A stretch of DNA of 64,000 nucleotides from Marinomonas sp. UCMA 3892 (GCF_012726345.1 NZ_PTXN01000001.1:555674-619673), one strand, 5' to 3'; positions 9,269 to 19,292 are shown, numbered from the stretch's first letter. The notes: generated by a model from the sequence alone, not told the origin. Program-made: numbers and translations.

Positions 9269-11593
9269 GTGAGTGCATTGAAAGAAAAATACGGCTTTAG
9301 CATAAGATGGCTTTTTTCATCTAAACAGTTAATTTGGCTGTATCTTGGTGCCTTTTTTGTGGTGGTTTTGTTGATTTGGAAAGGCGGTGAAGCCCTGCGT
9401 AATCAACAGATCAAAGCGTTGCGTATTGATTCTTTTGAGCAGTTAAACCAACTTGCCAGTGTGTTGGAAAGCGCGATTGCCAAGTACCAACATATGCCGA
9501 CGTTATTGGCGTCTAATGACCGAGTAAGAAAAGCCCTGCGAGACGGTTTCGACTCGGACATTAATCAGCTTAATCGTGAACTTGAGCAAATTAACCGCAT
9601 CACCGAAGCCTCAGACAGTTATATTTTAAACACAGATGGACTAACGATAGCCTCGTCTAACTATCGAGAAGTTACTAGTTTTGTCGGTCGTAACTTCGCA
9701 TTTCGACCTTATTTTAAAGACGCGATTCAAGGAAAACCGGGTCGCTATTATGCGCTTGGTACGACATCGAATCGCCGCGGTTATTACTTCTCTTATCCTG
9801 TCTATGAAGGCGATTCGATTATTGGTATTGCCGTTGTAAAAGTGGATTTGACCCAATTCGAAAAACGTTTTGCCAATCAGCATTATGAATTTTTGTTACT
9901 CGATCCGGATGGCATTGTGTTTAGCAGCTCGCGTGCTAACTGGTTGTATCGGGTATTGGGCGAGTTGTCTCATACTGAGTTGCAGCGTATTGCTGATTCA
10001 CAGCGTTATTATGGTAAATCCATTGAAAAGCTGGCAATTGTTTATCAAAAGCCTTTTGATGAAAAATCGCAAATTGTTGATGTGTTAGAAAATACTGTTA
10101 TAGATGGCACCGAAGAATTAGAGCGGCTGTCGTTTTTAAGGATGAGTCGCCCGATTCGCTTATTAGGCTTTCAAATTTCTATCCTTGCGCCTTTAAAAAT
10201 CATCAATGAAGAAATCTCTTTATGGCGTACCATTTTTGCGGGTGGCGTGACTATTACAGCCTTGTTATTGGGTTTGGCTATGTTGCGTCGGCGCATGTTA
10301 CGAGAGCGTTCTGATGCTAATGAAATGACGCGCCACAACCAAGCGTACATTCGTGAAGTGATTCAAAATACACAAGCGGGTTTGGTAACCTTGGATGAGC
10401 ACCACAAAATAGAATCTTTTAATCCGGCGGTTGAAAAGTTGCTTGGTCAGCCGTTATCTCCTCTAGTTGGGCAGCCACTTGGCGTTTTATTTCAACCCGA
10501 CGAGCAAGATGCGTTAGTTTTATCTTCTCATAATGATTTTCTGGAAGCTGCTAATGATTTAGGTATTAAAGTGCTGACGCGAGAAGGGCGCTTATGTTAT
10601 TCCGATCAAACAGTTCCGGTGGAAATGACCTTATGTAAGATGCAATTGCCTAATCGCCTAAGTTATTTGGTGACTTTTCATGACATGACCGAGCGTAAAC
10701 GTTACGAGCAAGATATCACTCAAGCGCGTATTGAGCTTGAAGAACGAGTGAAAGAACGAACGTTTGAACTACAAGGTGCCAATACTCGTCTTCGCCATGA
10801 AATTGAAGAGCATAAAGGTACGCAACGAGAGCTGATCCAAACAGCCAAGCTTGCGGTATTAGGGCAATTAAGTGCGGGTTTGAATCATGAGTTGAACCAG
10901 CCTTTGACTGCGATTCGAGCTTTCGCAGGGAATGGATTGAAGTTTCTGGATCGCGGCCAGTACGAACAAGCCCATGCTAACTTGCAGCATATTAGTCAAT
11001 TGGGTCATCACATGGGCGATATTATCGCTCGCTTTAAAGTATTTGCTCGTAAAGGTGACGTTCATCAAGGCCCTATTGCCGTACAGACTGCCATTATGGG
11101 GGCTATGAAAATTATGAGTCCACGCTATAAAGAAGTAGGTATTGAGCTGGTAGTCACGGAAGATCAAGGCTTTATTGTGAATGGTGACATGGTCTTTTTG
11201 GAGCAAGTGTTGGTGAATTTATTGGCCAATGCTGCTGATGCAATTTTAGAAACACCGAATAACCCACGACGAGTCCACATTGAGCAAATTTCCACTGTTA
11301 ATCAAGTGATTATCTGTGTTAAAGACTCGGGGAATGGCTTAAGTGATGACGCTATTCGGCACCTTTTTGAACCTTTTTTTACTTCTAAATCTTCAGGATT
11401 GGGATTAGGACTAGGCTTGTCGATTAGCCAGCGTATCGTCGAGGCGATGGGTGGGCAAATTAGCGCGCAAAATCGAGATTCTGGCGGTGCCGAATTTTGT
11501 GTTAGGCTACCTTGCTTTAACCACCACTTATCTGAATTCCAGTCTCTTTCTAGAGAGTCTAAAGAATCTATAGATCCTAAAGAGGAAATCTAA
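9269..11593 (+). CDS. dctB: DctB-type sensor histidine kinase for C4-dicarboxylates
   Basis: 774 residues starting with GTG. An N-terminal membrane segment (about 20-40) and a second (about 325-345) bracket a periplasmic dCache-type sensor with FVGRNFAFRPYFKDA and GTTSNRRGYYFSYPV. A PAS domain (about 360-480) and a coiled coil follow. The H box has the DctB form LNHELNQPL with phospho-acceptor His540. ATP-binding G boxes GLGLGLGLSIS are near residue 710. Its last base overlaps the start of dctD (TAATG), so the pair is translationally coupled. A TRAP transporter likely under its control lies about 5 kb away. Confidence 0.92.
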   Translation: MSALKEKYGFSIRWLFSSKQLIWLYLGAFFVVVLLIWKGGEALRNQQIKALRIDSFEQLNQLASVLESAIAKYQHMPTLLASNDRVRKALRDGFDSDINQLNRELEQINRITEASDSYILNTDGLTIASSNYREVTSFVGRNFAFRPYFKDAIQGKPGRYYALGTTSNRRGYYFSYPVYEGDSIIGIAVVKVDLTQFEKRFANQHYEFLLLDPDGIVFSSSRANWLYRVLGELSHTELQRIADSQRYYGKSIEKLAIVYQKPFDEKSQIVDVLENTVIDGTEELERLSFLRMSRPIRLLGFQISILAPLKIINEEISLWRTIFAGGVTITALLLGLAMLRRRMLRERSDANEMTRHNQAYIREVIQNTQAGLVTLDEHHKIESFNPAVEKLLGQPLSPLVGQPLGVLFQPDEQDALVLSSHNDFLEAANDLGIKVLTREGRLCYSDQTVPVEMTLCKMQLPNRLSYLVTFHDMTERKRYEQDITQARIELEERVKERTFELQGANTRLRHEIEEHKGTQRELIQTAKLAVLGQLSAGLNHELNQPLTAIRAFAGNGLKFLDRGQYEQAHANLQHISQLGHHMGDIIARFKVFARKGDVHQGPIAVQTAIMGAMKIMSPRYKEVGIELVVTEDQGFIVNGDMVFLEQVLVNLLANAADAILETPNNPRRVHIEQISTVNQVIICVKDSGNGLSDDAIRHLFEPFFTSKSSGLGLGLGLSISQRIVEAMGGQISAQNRDSGGAEFCVRLPCFNHHLSEFQSLSRESKESIDPKEEI

Positions 11594-12951
11594 TGCCGGA
11601 CAGCAAGCAAGTAATATTAATTGACGACGAGCAAGCGGTTCGTATGGCAATTTCTCAGACATTACAGCTTGAAGATTTTGATGTTATAGAGTTCGCATCG
11701 GCTCAAGGCGTGATTGAAAAGTTGTCTCTGGATTGGTCTGGCGTGATTGTAAGCGATATCAATTTGCCTGGCAAAAGTGGTTTAGAGCTGTTTGAAGAAG
11801 TTAAAAAAATTGATGCGGAAATCCCTTTTATTCTAATTACTGGCCACGGCGATATTAGCATGGCGGTGAGCGCTATTCGCGACGGTGCTTACGATTTTAT
11901 TGAAAAGCCGTTTTCCAATGAAGACTTTCTTGAAGTGGTGCGTCGTGCCTCGGAAAAACGTCATTTAACCTTAGAGAACCGCAATTTACGTCTGGAATTG
12001 GTTGCGCAAAATGCGCCAGGTCCGCGGATTATCGGCAATACGCCGGGTATTCATCGTTTGCGTCAGGCGTTGTTGCATGTAGCAGATACCGGCGCGGATA
12101 TTCTTATTCAAGGGGAAACAGGCACAGGCAAAGAGTTAGTGGCGCGTTACATTCACGAGCATAGCTCTCGTCGAGGTCACACTTTTGTGGCGATTAACTG
12201 CGGCGCAGTGCCTGATTCTATTATGGAGTCTGAATTATTTGGTCATGAAAAAGGCGCTTTTACCGATGCCAAAACACAACGTATCGGTAAGCTTGAGCAT
12301 GCCAACGGTGGAACGCTCTTCCTTGATGAAATTGAAAGTATGCCGATGTCGATGCAAATTCGCTTGTTGCGGGTGTTGGAAGAGCGTCGCTTAGAGCGTT
12401 TGGGTTCCAATACAGCGATTGATCTGGATTTGCGTATTCTGGCCGCGACCAAGGTTGACCTGAAGCAACTGAGTGAAGGCGGCACATTCCGTGAAGACTT
12501 GTATTATCGACTCAACGTGGTGCGAGTAGATATTCCACCATTACGAGAGCGAAAAGATGATATCTCTCTACTGTGGCAGCATTTTTGTTTAGTGGCGATT
12601 GCACAATATAAGCGAGAGTCTGAGCCACTGTCGGCGGCGCGAATGCACAGCTTGTTGAGTTACGATTGGCCGGGGAACGTGCGTGAGTTACGTAACCTTG
12701 CCGAGCGTTATGTGCTGATGGGGGAAGCAGGTTCGTTTGAGTTTGATCAGATCATTATCAATGAAAATAATCCCGGGGTGATGACGCTCCCTGAGCAGTT
12801 AGAGCGCTTTGAAAAAACTTTATTAGAACAAGAGCTGCTGCGTCAGAAAGGCTCTATTAAAGACACCATGGATGCGCTTGGTTTGCCGCGTAAAACGCTT
12901 TACGACAAGATGCGTAAATATGATTTAGATAAAGATATCTACAAACAGTAA
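11593..12951 (+). CDS. dctD: DctD-type sigma-54-dependent response regulator
   Basis: 452 residues. A receiver domain has the phospho-acceptor Asp55 in IVSDINLPG. A central AAA+ domain has Walker A GETGTGKE (about 177-184) and Walker B GGTLFLDE. A Fis-type HTH is at the C terminus (IKDTMDALGLPRKTLYDKM). The loop that contacts sigma-54 reads GAFTDA instead of the canonical GAFTGA. I believe this variant occurs in DctD-like proteins, but it is worth noting. It activates sigma-54 promoters of dicarboxylate transport genes once phosphorylated by DctB. Confidence 0.92.
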   Translation: MPDSKQVILIDDEQAVRMAISQTLQLEDFDVIEFASAQGVIEKLSLDWSGVIVSDINLPGKSGLELFEEVKKIDAEIPFILITGHGDISMAVSAIRDGAYDFIEKPFSNEDFLEVVRRASEKRHLTLENRNLRLELVAQNAPGPRIIGNTPGIHRLRQALLHVADTGADILIQGETGTGKELVARYIHEHSSRRGHTFVAINCGAVPDSIMESELFGHEKGAFTDAKTQRIGKLEHANGGTLFLDEIESMPMSMQIRLLRVLEERRLERLGSNTAIDLDLRILAATKVDLKQLSEGGTFREDLYYRLNVVRVDIPPLRERKDDISLLWQHFCLVAIAQYKRESEPLSAARMHSLLSYDWPGNVRELRNLAERYVLMGEAGSFEFDQIIINENNPGVMTLPEQLERFEKTLLEQELLRQKGSIKDTMDALGLPRKTLYDKMRKYDLDKDIYKQ

Positions 12952-12985
12952 TTAGTACTCTTCTATCTTCTATATAACTTACAAG

Positions 12986-13018
12986 AATGGGCGAGCAGAG
13001 ATTTCTGCAGCCCATTTT
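12986..13018 (+). terminator. probable terminator after dctBD
   Basis: AATGGGC at 12986-12992 pairs with GCCCATT at 13010-13016, with a further CAGA/TCTG pairing inside and a short T run. It lies 35 bases after the dctD stop. Confidence 0.6.
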
Positions 13019-13061
13019 GCTATTCTTTCGACTTCATTCCTTTTGATCCCCTGTCGATTAT

Positions 13062-13820
13062 ATGGCCTTATCTGCACTGCTTTTTGACCAAGTTTCTCCG
13101 CATGTATTTACACTTCTTGTTATTGTGTCTGGACTAACGTCTTTTTTTACCGCCAGCTTTGGCGCAGGAGGTGGTGTTATGTTGCTTGGTGTCATGGCAC
13201 AAGTATTACCACCACAACTAATAATTCCGCTGCATGGTGTGGCGCAGCTTGGTTCAAATGCTGGACGCGCAGCGATGAGTTGGCGACATATTGATTGGAA
13301 ACTTATTAGTACGTTTTTACCCGGAGCGATGCTGGGTGCTTTCATTGGTAGTTTTGTCTTAGTTTCTCTGCCGCCAGCTATTATGTATCTAACGATTGCT
13401 TTATTTATCTTATATTTATGTTGGGGGCCGAAGCTTCCTAAGATGGTATTGGGTAATTGGGGAACAGCATTTGCTGGTGCTATCACTACGTTCATTACGC
13501 TTTTTGCTGGCGCAACTGGTCCATTAGTAGCAGCCTTTGTAAAGCAAATTCATGCGGATCGGTTTCGCACAGTTGCAACCTTTGCTATGGCGATGTCGTT
13601 ACAGCATATTTTGAAGGTTGGGGTATTTAAGGTTGCAGGTTTTCCGTTAACAGCTTGGTTGCCTTTATTGGTATGTATGATTATCAGCGGTGCGATTGGT
13701 ACTTGGGTTGGTCTTCGAGTATTAAAACGTATGCCAGATCGTTACTTTCATCGAATTTTTAATATTGTTCTTACTTTAATGGCGTTACGTTTAGTATGGC
13801 AGTCCTTTGCCTTACTATGA
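13062..13820 (+). CDS. TauE/SafE-family membrane permease
   Basis: 252 residues with about eight hydrophobic segments. The family signature is GLTSFFTASFGAGGGVMLLG near residues 24-43, repeated more loosely as FITLFAGATGPLVAAFVK in the second half. Members are often annotated sulfite or sulfonate exporters (TauE/SafE/TSUP), but the real substrate is rarely known. No sulfonate genes are next to it. Convergent with ggt, with only 20 bases between the stops. Confidence 0.85.
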   Translation: MALSALLFDQVSPHVFTLLVIVSGLTSFFTASFGAGGGVMLLGVMAQVLPPQLIIPLHGVAQLGSNAGRAAMSWRHIDWKLISTFLPGAMLGAFIGSFVLVSLPPAIMYLTIALFILYLCWGPKLPKMVLGNWGTAFAGAITTFITLFAGATGPLVAAFVKQIHADRFRTVATFAMAMSLQHILKVGVFKVAGFPLTAWLPLLVCMIISGAIGTWVGLRVLKRMPDRYFHRIFNIVLTLMALRLVWQSFALL

Positions 13821-13840
13821 CGTTTGTAGATAGCTTGATA

Positions 13841-15601
13841 TTAGTCGCCTAAGACCAAACCTTCTCGTCTTGGGTCAGCCCCACCAAGTAAGCCGCCTTT
13901 CTCTACGACAATACCCTGTACACCAGAGTTTAAATCTTGCACAGATACTTTAAAACCCATGTCGGTTAGAGCCTTAGCGTAGGTTTCTGCTTCTGTGCCT
14001 TTTTCAAGATCGTAGGTGCCAAAGCGGTTGAGCATATTTGGCAGCGTGATGGCTTCCTGAATGTCCATGCCCCATTCAAGATGAGCAATAAGTGTTTTTG
14101 CTACGTAGCCGATTATACGAGAACCACCTGGTGAGCCAACAACCAAATAAGGTTTGTTGTCTTTCATCACTATGGTTGGTGACATAGAAGAGCGAGGGCG
14201 TTTGCCGGGTTCTAAGCGATTGGCAATTGGGAAGCCATCTTGGTGAGATTTAAATGAAAAGTCTGTCAGTTCATTGTTTAGTAAAAAGCCATTACTCATT
14301 AAATTCGAGCCAAAACCATTTTCGATTGTGGTGGTAACTGACACAGCATTGCCGTCTTTATCTACAATAGAAATATGGCTTGTGGAAGGTAACTCGATGG
14401 CAATGTCGTTAGCTTGTTTAATTGGATGACGCCACTCAGGTTCACCAGCTTCAACGCTTTCAAGGGCTTTGCCTTTAGTAATGAGTTTTGCACGCTCGGC
14501 TAAATAAGGTTTGTCCAATAAACCTTGTGGCATAGGTACAAAGTCTGTATCAGCTATGTAACGACCGCGATCAGCAAAGGCAAGACGCGATGCATCGCCG
14601 ATGATTTGCCGCGCTTTAGGTGAGTTTGGACCTAAAGCCGCTAGATCAAATTGTTCGGTAATACCAAGAATTTGGCCGACCGTTAATGCGCCAGAACTTG
14701 GTGGCCCCATGCCACAAATATCATATTCCTTATAAGGCAAGCACACCGGAGCTCGCTCTTTTACGCGATAGCTGAGAAAATCTTGTTCGGATAAAACTCC
14801 TGGGTTATCTAGCGCTCCACGTACCTGAGAGACAATCTTTTTCGCAATTTGTCCTGTGTAGAATTCATCAGCTCCATACGTAGCGAGGAAGCGTAAGGTT
14901 TCATAATATTGGGCGTTTTGTAAGCGGCTACCTGCTTCAAGTGGGGTGCCATCGAGATTAAAAAAGTAGGCTTTGGTTTCTGGATAACGAGCTAAGCGCT
15001 CCTCACTGCCTTTAATCGCATCTGCTAAGCGAGGAGATACAATAAAGCCTTCTTGCGCGAGCTTAGTTGCTGGTGCTAATAAATCTTCCCAAGGCATGGT
15101 GCCATAGCGGTCGTGCAATTCGCCCATCAATTTGACTGTGCCAGGCGTGCCGACAGAACGACCGCCAACAACGGCATCGTAGAAGGACAGTGGCTCACCA
15201 TTTTCATCTTGGAAAAGTTCTGGTGTGGCTTCTTGAGGTGCTGTTTCTCGGCCATCAAATGTAGTGAGTTTTTGATTTGCTGCATCGTAATACACAACAA
15301 AAGCGCCGCCGCCTAAACCAGACGATTGAGGCTCAACTAAGCCAAGTACCATTTGTACCGCAACCAGAGCATCAATAGCAGAACCGCCAGCCTTTAACAC
15401 ATCGTAACCGGCTTTACTGGCTTCTGGATTGGCGGTAGCGACCATGAATTTCTGAGCGTGAGCTAGACTCTTCTTTTCGATACCACTCGCTTCTTCTGGC
15501 GCAACGCCATCAGCTGCTTGTTCTGCAGCTATACTGAATTGACTAACGGCAAGCAAAGGAACGAGGGTTAAGGCTTGTAACCAGCGCTTTTTTAGCATCA
15601 T
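13841..15601 (-). CDS. ggt: gamma-glutamyltransferase precursor
   Basis: 586 residues, full length for the periplasmic Ntn-hydrolase GGT. A signal peptide ends near SIAAEQ (residue 26). The self-cleavage/catalytic threonine is Thr407 in P-S-T-S-H-I-S, and GSPGGSRII lies near residue 480. The enzyme splits glutathione and other gamma-glutamyl compounds, releasing glutamate outside the inner membrane. Its neighbour is a TRAP carboxylate transporter in the same orientation, so recovery of the released glutamate or other acids is a possible link, not shown. Divergent from nothing; its promoter lies in 15602-15740. Confidence 0.92.
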   Translation of the reverse strand: MMLKKRWLQALTLVPLLAVSQFSIAAEQAADGVAPEEASGIEKKSLAHAQKFMVATANPEASKAGYDVLKAGGSAIDALVAVQMVLGLVEPQSSGLGGGAFVVYYDAANQKLTTFDGRETAPQEATPELFQDENGEPLSFYDAVVGGRSVGTPGTVKLMGELHDRYGTMPWEDLLAPATKLAQEGFIVSPRLADAIKGSEERLARYPETKAYFFNLDGTPLEAGSRLQNAQYYETLRFLATYGADEFYTGQIAKKIVSQVRGALDNPGVLSEQDFLSYRVKERAPVCLPYKEYDICGMGPPSSGALTVGQILGITEQFDLAALGPNSPKARQIIGDASRLAFADRGRYIADTDFVPMPQGLLDKPYLAERAKLITKGKALESVEAGEPEWRHPIKQANDIAIELPSTSHISIVDKDGNAVSVTTTIENGFGSNLMSNGFLLNNELTDFSFKSHQDGFPIANRLEPGKRPRSSMSPTIVMKDNKPYLVVGSPGGSRIIGYVAKTLIAHLEWGMDIQEAITLPNMLNRFGTYDLEKGTEAETYAKALTDMGFKVSVQDLNSGVQGIVVEKGGLLGGADPRREGLVLGD

Positions 15602-15744
15602 AAAATCCTTATTGATGAAAGTGGAAACTGTCTGGTCCCATCAAAACAAAAATACGCTGCTGCGTGAAGCCATAAAATAAACAATGATGTGATTTTAGAG
15701 AAAAGAAAACGAAAATGTCGCGTATCGTTCGTTTTGTGTAGGTA

Positions 15745-15767
15745 TAAAAAAACGCCCCGGAGGGCGC
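15745..15767 (-). terminator. terminator after dctPQM
   Basis: On the minus strand CGCCC-TCCG-GGGCG is followed by seven T. It lies about 60 bases past the dctM stop codon. Confidence 0.8.
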
Positions 15768-15824
15768 TAAACTTTATAAATTTTTTGCATGTGTTGCTAA
15801 GAACACTTAGGACTAGAGGAATTG

Positions 15825-17438
15825 TTATTGAACGATTTCTGGTCCCATAATGCTGTACGGTAGCGCAGTAGATAGTGCAGGGATGTAAGTTACCATCACT
15901 AAGAACACCATCAATACTAATACGAACGGCATCGCAGCTTTCACCACTCGGGCTAAGCTCATACCCGTTATACTCGAGGTAACAAACAGGTTTAAACCAA
16001 TTGGTGGCGTGATCATACCGATTTCCATGTTAACCACCATAATGATACCTAGATGAATTGGATCGACACCCAGCTCCATTGCAATAGGGAACACGATAGG
16101 AGCAACGATAACCAATAAACCTGATGGTTCCATGAACTGGCCACCAATCAACAACAAAATGTTAACGGCGATTAGGAAAGTGAACCAGTTAAAGCCAACG
16201 TCGAGCATCCATTCAGTGATTGCTTGAGGGATACGTTCTGCCGATAAGGTATGAGCAAACAACAAGGCGTTGGCGATGATAAACATCAACATAACCGTTG
16301 TTTTAGTACCTTCTAGCATTACTTTGCGAGACTCTTCACCGAACAAAGAAGGGAAGAAGCCGCGTAGCATCATGGACAAGTTACGTCCCCAGATTGGCGT
16401 GCCTGCAGCTAAGCAAGAGCCAACAGATTCTTCTAGTTTGCTTGAACGTTTATAGACATAGAAAATAGCGATAGCAATCGAGATGATGGCGCCCCACAAT
16501 GCACGATCACCGCCAGTGACGGTTTCACTGTCTGCAAAAGCGAAGAAGGACATGATCTCCCACACAAGGAAGAAAGATACGCCATACACTGTACCGTTAA
16601 AACCAACACGGGCATGTGGTGCATCGTTATCGTTTGTCCATGTTTGGCCTTTTAAAGGACCCATGTCGCGGTAAACAAACAAGGCAATAAACATAGAGTA
16701 AACAGCAGCAACAACCGCCGCTTCAGTTGGTGTAAATACACCACCATAAATACCACCCATGATGATTACGACTAGGAACAATCCCCAGCCTGCTTCTTTA
16801 CCACCACGAATTAGATTACCAAAACCTTTCCATTCTTCAGAAGGAAGGTTTTTGATACGAGCGACCACGTAAATCGCCAACATCAGCATACCGCCAGCAA
16901 TTAACCCAGGAATCACCCCTGCTAAGAACATACGGCCAACTGAGACGTTTACAGAAGCCGCATAGACCACCATAACGATAGAAGGCGGAATCAAAATACC
17001 CAGCGTACCTGCGTTAGCAATGATACCGGCTGCAAAGTCTTTTGAATAACCTACTTGAACCATACCTGCAATAGCAATAGTACCAATGGCTACAACGGTT
17101 GCTGGAGAAGATCCAGACAAGGCTGCGAACATCATACAAGCCAATACAGACGCCATTGCCAAGCCGCCACGGAAGTGACCAACACTGGCAATTGCGAAGT
17201 TAATTAAACGCTTCGCTACGCCACCCGTCGACATGTAAGACGAGGCAATGATGAAAAACGGGATAGCCAACAACGTATAGTGCTGACCAACCCCAAACAG
17301 AGAAATCGCGACTGACGATAATGAGTCGTGAGAGAAAAAAGCAATAAACAGTATGGACGATAAGCCCAATGAAATACCAACCGGCAAGCCAATAAACAAC
17401 AGGACGATTACTAATAAAAATAGAATGATTGATTCCAC
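15825..17438 (-). CDS. dctM: TRAP transporter large permease subunit
   Basis: 537 residues, clearly longer than the roughly 430 usual for DctM. It opens IILFLLVIVLLFIGLPVGIS and has GGVFTPTEAAVVAAVYS (about 233-250) and the family block PPIGLNLFV near residue 477. The extra length sits at about residues 255-385: a hydrophilic stretch (WTNDNDAPHARVG), added hydrophobic segments and KLEESVGSCLAAG. It forms the sodium-driven membrane channel of the TRAP complex with DctQ and DctP. Start 15 bases after dctQ stop. Confidence 0.9.
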   Translation of the reverse strand: MESIILFLLVIVLLFIGLPVGISLGLSSILFIAFFSHDSLSSVAISLFGVGQHYTLLAIPFFIIASSYMSTGGVAKRLINFAIASVGHFRGGLAMASVLACMMFAALSGSSPATVVAIGTIAIAGMVQVGYSKDFAAGIIANAGTLGILIPPSIVMVVYAASVNVSVGRMFLAGVIPGLIAGGMLMLAIYVVARIKNLPSEEWKGFGNLIRGGKEAGWGLFLVVIIMGGIYGGVFTPTEAAVVAAVYSMFIALFVYRDMGPLKGQTWTNDNDAPHARVGFNGTVYGVSFFLVWEIMSFFAFADSETVTGGDRALWGAIISIAIAIFYVYKRSSKLEESVGSCLAAGTPIWGRNLSMMLRGFFPSLFGEESRKVMLEGTKTTVMLMFIIANALLFAHTLSAERIPQAITEWMLDVGFNWFTFLIAVNILLLIGGQFMEPSGLLVIVAPIVFPIAMELGVDPIHLGIIMVVNMEIGMITPPIGLNLFVTSSITGMSLARVVKAAMPFVLVLMVFLVMVTYIPALSTALPYSIMGPEIVQ

Positions 17439-17453
17439 AATGATGCTCCTGCG

Positions 17454-18131
17454 CTAGTCTTTCAAGACGTTTTGGTTTTCTTTAACAAGATCTTGTGCCT
17501 CATGGCCACTGATCAACATGTCGCGTTTGCCGCGGGCAATATCGATGAATGCTTGTAAAGAACGATAAGAAAGTAAAGCCAAGCTGATTGGTAGAACAAC
17601 AAGAACTATCCAGCGGTGAACACGAGGGCGTAAACCAAACATTTCTTGTACAAATTCAGGGTAACGAAGTTCTTCTGAACCTATGCCAATTTTGAACATT
17701 TTCAACCAATACTCGATAGCGCCACCACTAACGTCTACGCCAAGCATTGCTAGCCACGTAGAGTCTAGTAGGATAAGTCCGTAAAGCATGGCTGCTGCAG
17801 CACCAAATAAAGACAATGCTTTTGCGATGCGTTTTGGTACCGCATTTAAAACAATGTCGACACCTAGGTGAAGGTTGGTTTTAATACCGTAACTCATGCC
17901 TAATAGAATTAGCCAAGAGAAAGCCACCATGTTGAATTCAAGCGCTGCGTCCCAGCCAGTATTAAACCCATAACGAGCGATTACCTGACCAAAGGATACC
18001 GCCATGATTGACGAAATAACGAGGATCAGTAGGTTTTCTTCAGCTCGTTCCATGACTTTTGGGAAGCGCTTTTCTAATAGCCAAAGAACAATAATAAAAA
18101 TAAGTAAGTAAAGATGCGGCCAATGTGCCAT
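17454..18131 (-). CDS. dctQ: TRAP transporter small permease subunit
   Basis: 225 residues with four main hydrophobic segments, as in DctQ. A characteristic stretch is FSWLILLGMSYGIKTNLHLG (about 69-88), followed by DIVLNAVPKR. The region at 145-175, with RYPEFVQEMFGLRPR, makes it longer than classical DctQ, in step with the enlarged DctM. It is 168 bases downstream of dctP with a hairpin in between, and 15 bases upstream of dctM. Confidence 0.9.
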   Translation of the reverse strand: MAHWPHLYLLIFIIVLWLLEKRFPKVMERAEENLLILVISSIMAVSFGQVIARYGFNTGWDAALEFNMVAFSWLILLGMSYGIKTNLHLGVDIVLNAVPKRIAKALSLFGAAAAMLYGLILLDSTWLAMLGVDVSGGAIEYWLKMFKIGIGSEELRYPEFVQEMFGLRPRVHRWIVLVVLPISLALLSYRSLQAFIDIARGKRDMLISGHEAQDLVKENQNVLKD

Positions 18132-18256
18132 GGGGGTCTCCTTAACTAAGTGGACCAGAACAAGTTAAAGTGCAGCTTTGTGGGGTTTCTCGTAGGTTCT
18201 AGGATCAGTCGCTGATGAGAGATTGCGGACCAAGAAAGCACAGAATAAAACCACAA

Positions 18257-18280
18257 GAGCTGACCTGTTAAGGTCAGCTC
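18257..18280 (-). terminator. intercistronic hairpin between dctP and dctQ
   Basis: Perfect 9-bp stem GAGCTGACC / GGTCAGCTC with a 6-base loop, about 20 bases past the dctP stop, with no clear T run. A hairpin here typically lowers read-through or protects the upstream message, giving more binding protein than permease. That role is inferred. Confidence 0.6.
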
Positions 18281-18299
18281 GCTGCGGGATAAAAATAGA

Positions 18300-19292
18300 T
18301 TAAGCGCCGGCAGCAGCGTCAATCAAATCTTTACCAATGTAGCTTTCAAATTGTTGCCAAACAGGTTTCATTGTATTCACCCATTCTTGGCGTTGCGCTG
18401 GAGTAAGTGTATTGATCTTGCCGCCAGCTTTGATTATGTTTTGACGGTTTTCTTCTTCCGCTGCTTTAACACTCAAGTTTGCTTCTTGTGTTACTTCATC
18501 CGCAATTTGAGTGAATTGAGCGCGGTCTTCTGGAGAAAGGCTCTTCAAGAATTCAGAAGATGTCATGAACAAGTAAGCCAACAACTGATGGTTAGTATCG
18601 GTTGTGCTGTCTTGAACTTCGTAGAATTTTTGCGTGTAAATGTTAGACCAAGTGTTTTCTTGTCCGTCTACAACGCCAGTTTGTAACGCGCCGTATACTT
18701 CAGAAAACGCCATAGCTTGAGGAGATGCACCCATTGCCGCGATCATTTGTTTTGCAACATCAGACGTTTGTACGCGGAATTTCATGCCTTTTGCGTCGCT
18801 AGGGATCAAAAGTGGTTTTTTGGCAGAAAAGTATTTCATACCAGACATCCAGTAACCTAAACCAACAAAGCCTGCGTAGTCATCCATTTCTGTTAATAGC
18901 GCTTTACCTTCTTTGGTTTTAGTAAAGCGAATTGCATGGTCCATGTCTTTAAAGATGAAAGGAAGGTCAAACACGCCATATTTATCAGTGTAAGAACCGA
19001 ACTTAGAAAGTGATGGAGCAAGCAGTTGAACGTCGCCTAAAAGTAGAGCTTCAAGTTCTTTTGAATCACCAAATAGTGTGGAGTTAGGGAAAACTTCAAC
19101 ACACAATTTTCCATTCATTTCTTTATTTACACGTTCTGCGAAGCTATTTGCAGCAACCACTTTAGGATGAGTGGTACCGCCAGTTACGTGGCTGAATTTT
19201 ACAACGCGCTCACCTGGATCGCAGGCAGCAATCGCAGTAGTAGCAGAAAGAGCAAGTGCTAAAGATGTTAGAGCAAGGCTGATTTTTTTCAT
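18300..19292 (-). CDS. dctP: TRAP transporter periplasmic substrate-binding protein
   Basis: 330 residues with a signal peptide ending ATTAIA-A (about residue 22). Family landmarks are VVKFSHVTGGTTHPK (about 29-43), the conserved arginine segment KGMKFRVQTSDV around residue 170, and GVVDGQENTWSNIY (about 207-220), typical of the DctP group that binds C4-dicarboxylates or related acids. First gene of dctPQM. A sequence resembling a sigma-54 promoter lies about 115 bases upstream, which fits control by the DctBD pair in this window. Confidence 0.92.
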   Translation of the reverse strand: MKKISLALTSLALALSATTAIAACDPGERVVKFSHVTGGTTHPKVVAANSFAERVNKEMNGKLCVEVFPNSTLFGDSKELEALLLGDVQLLAPSLSKFGSYTDKYGVFDLPFIFKDMDHAIRFTKTKEGKALLTEMDDYAGFVGLGYWMSGMKYFSAKKPLLIPSDAKGMKFRVQTSDVAKQMIAAMGASPQAMAFSEVYGALQTGVVDGQENTWSNIYTQKFYEVQDSTTDTNHQLLAYLFMTSSEFLKSLSPEDRAQFTQIADEVTQEANLSVKAAEEENRQNIIKAGGKINTLTPAQRQEWVNTMKPVWQQFESYIGKDLIDAAAGA

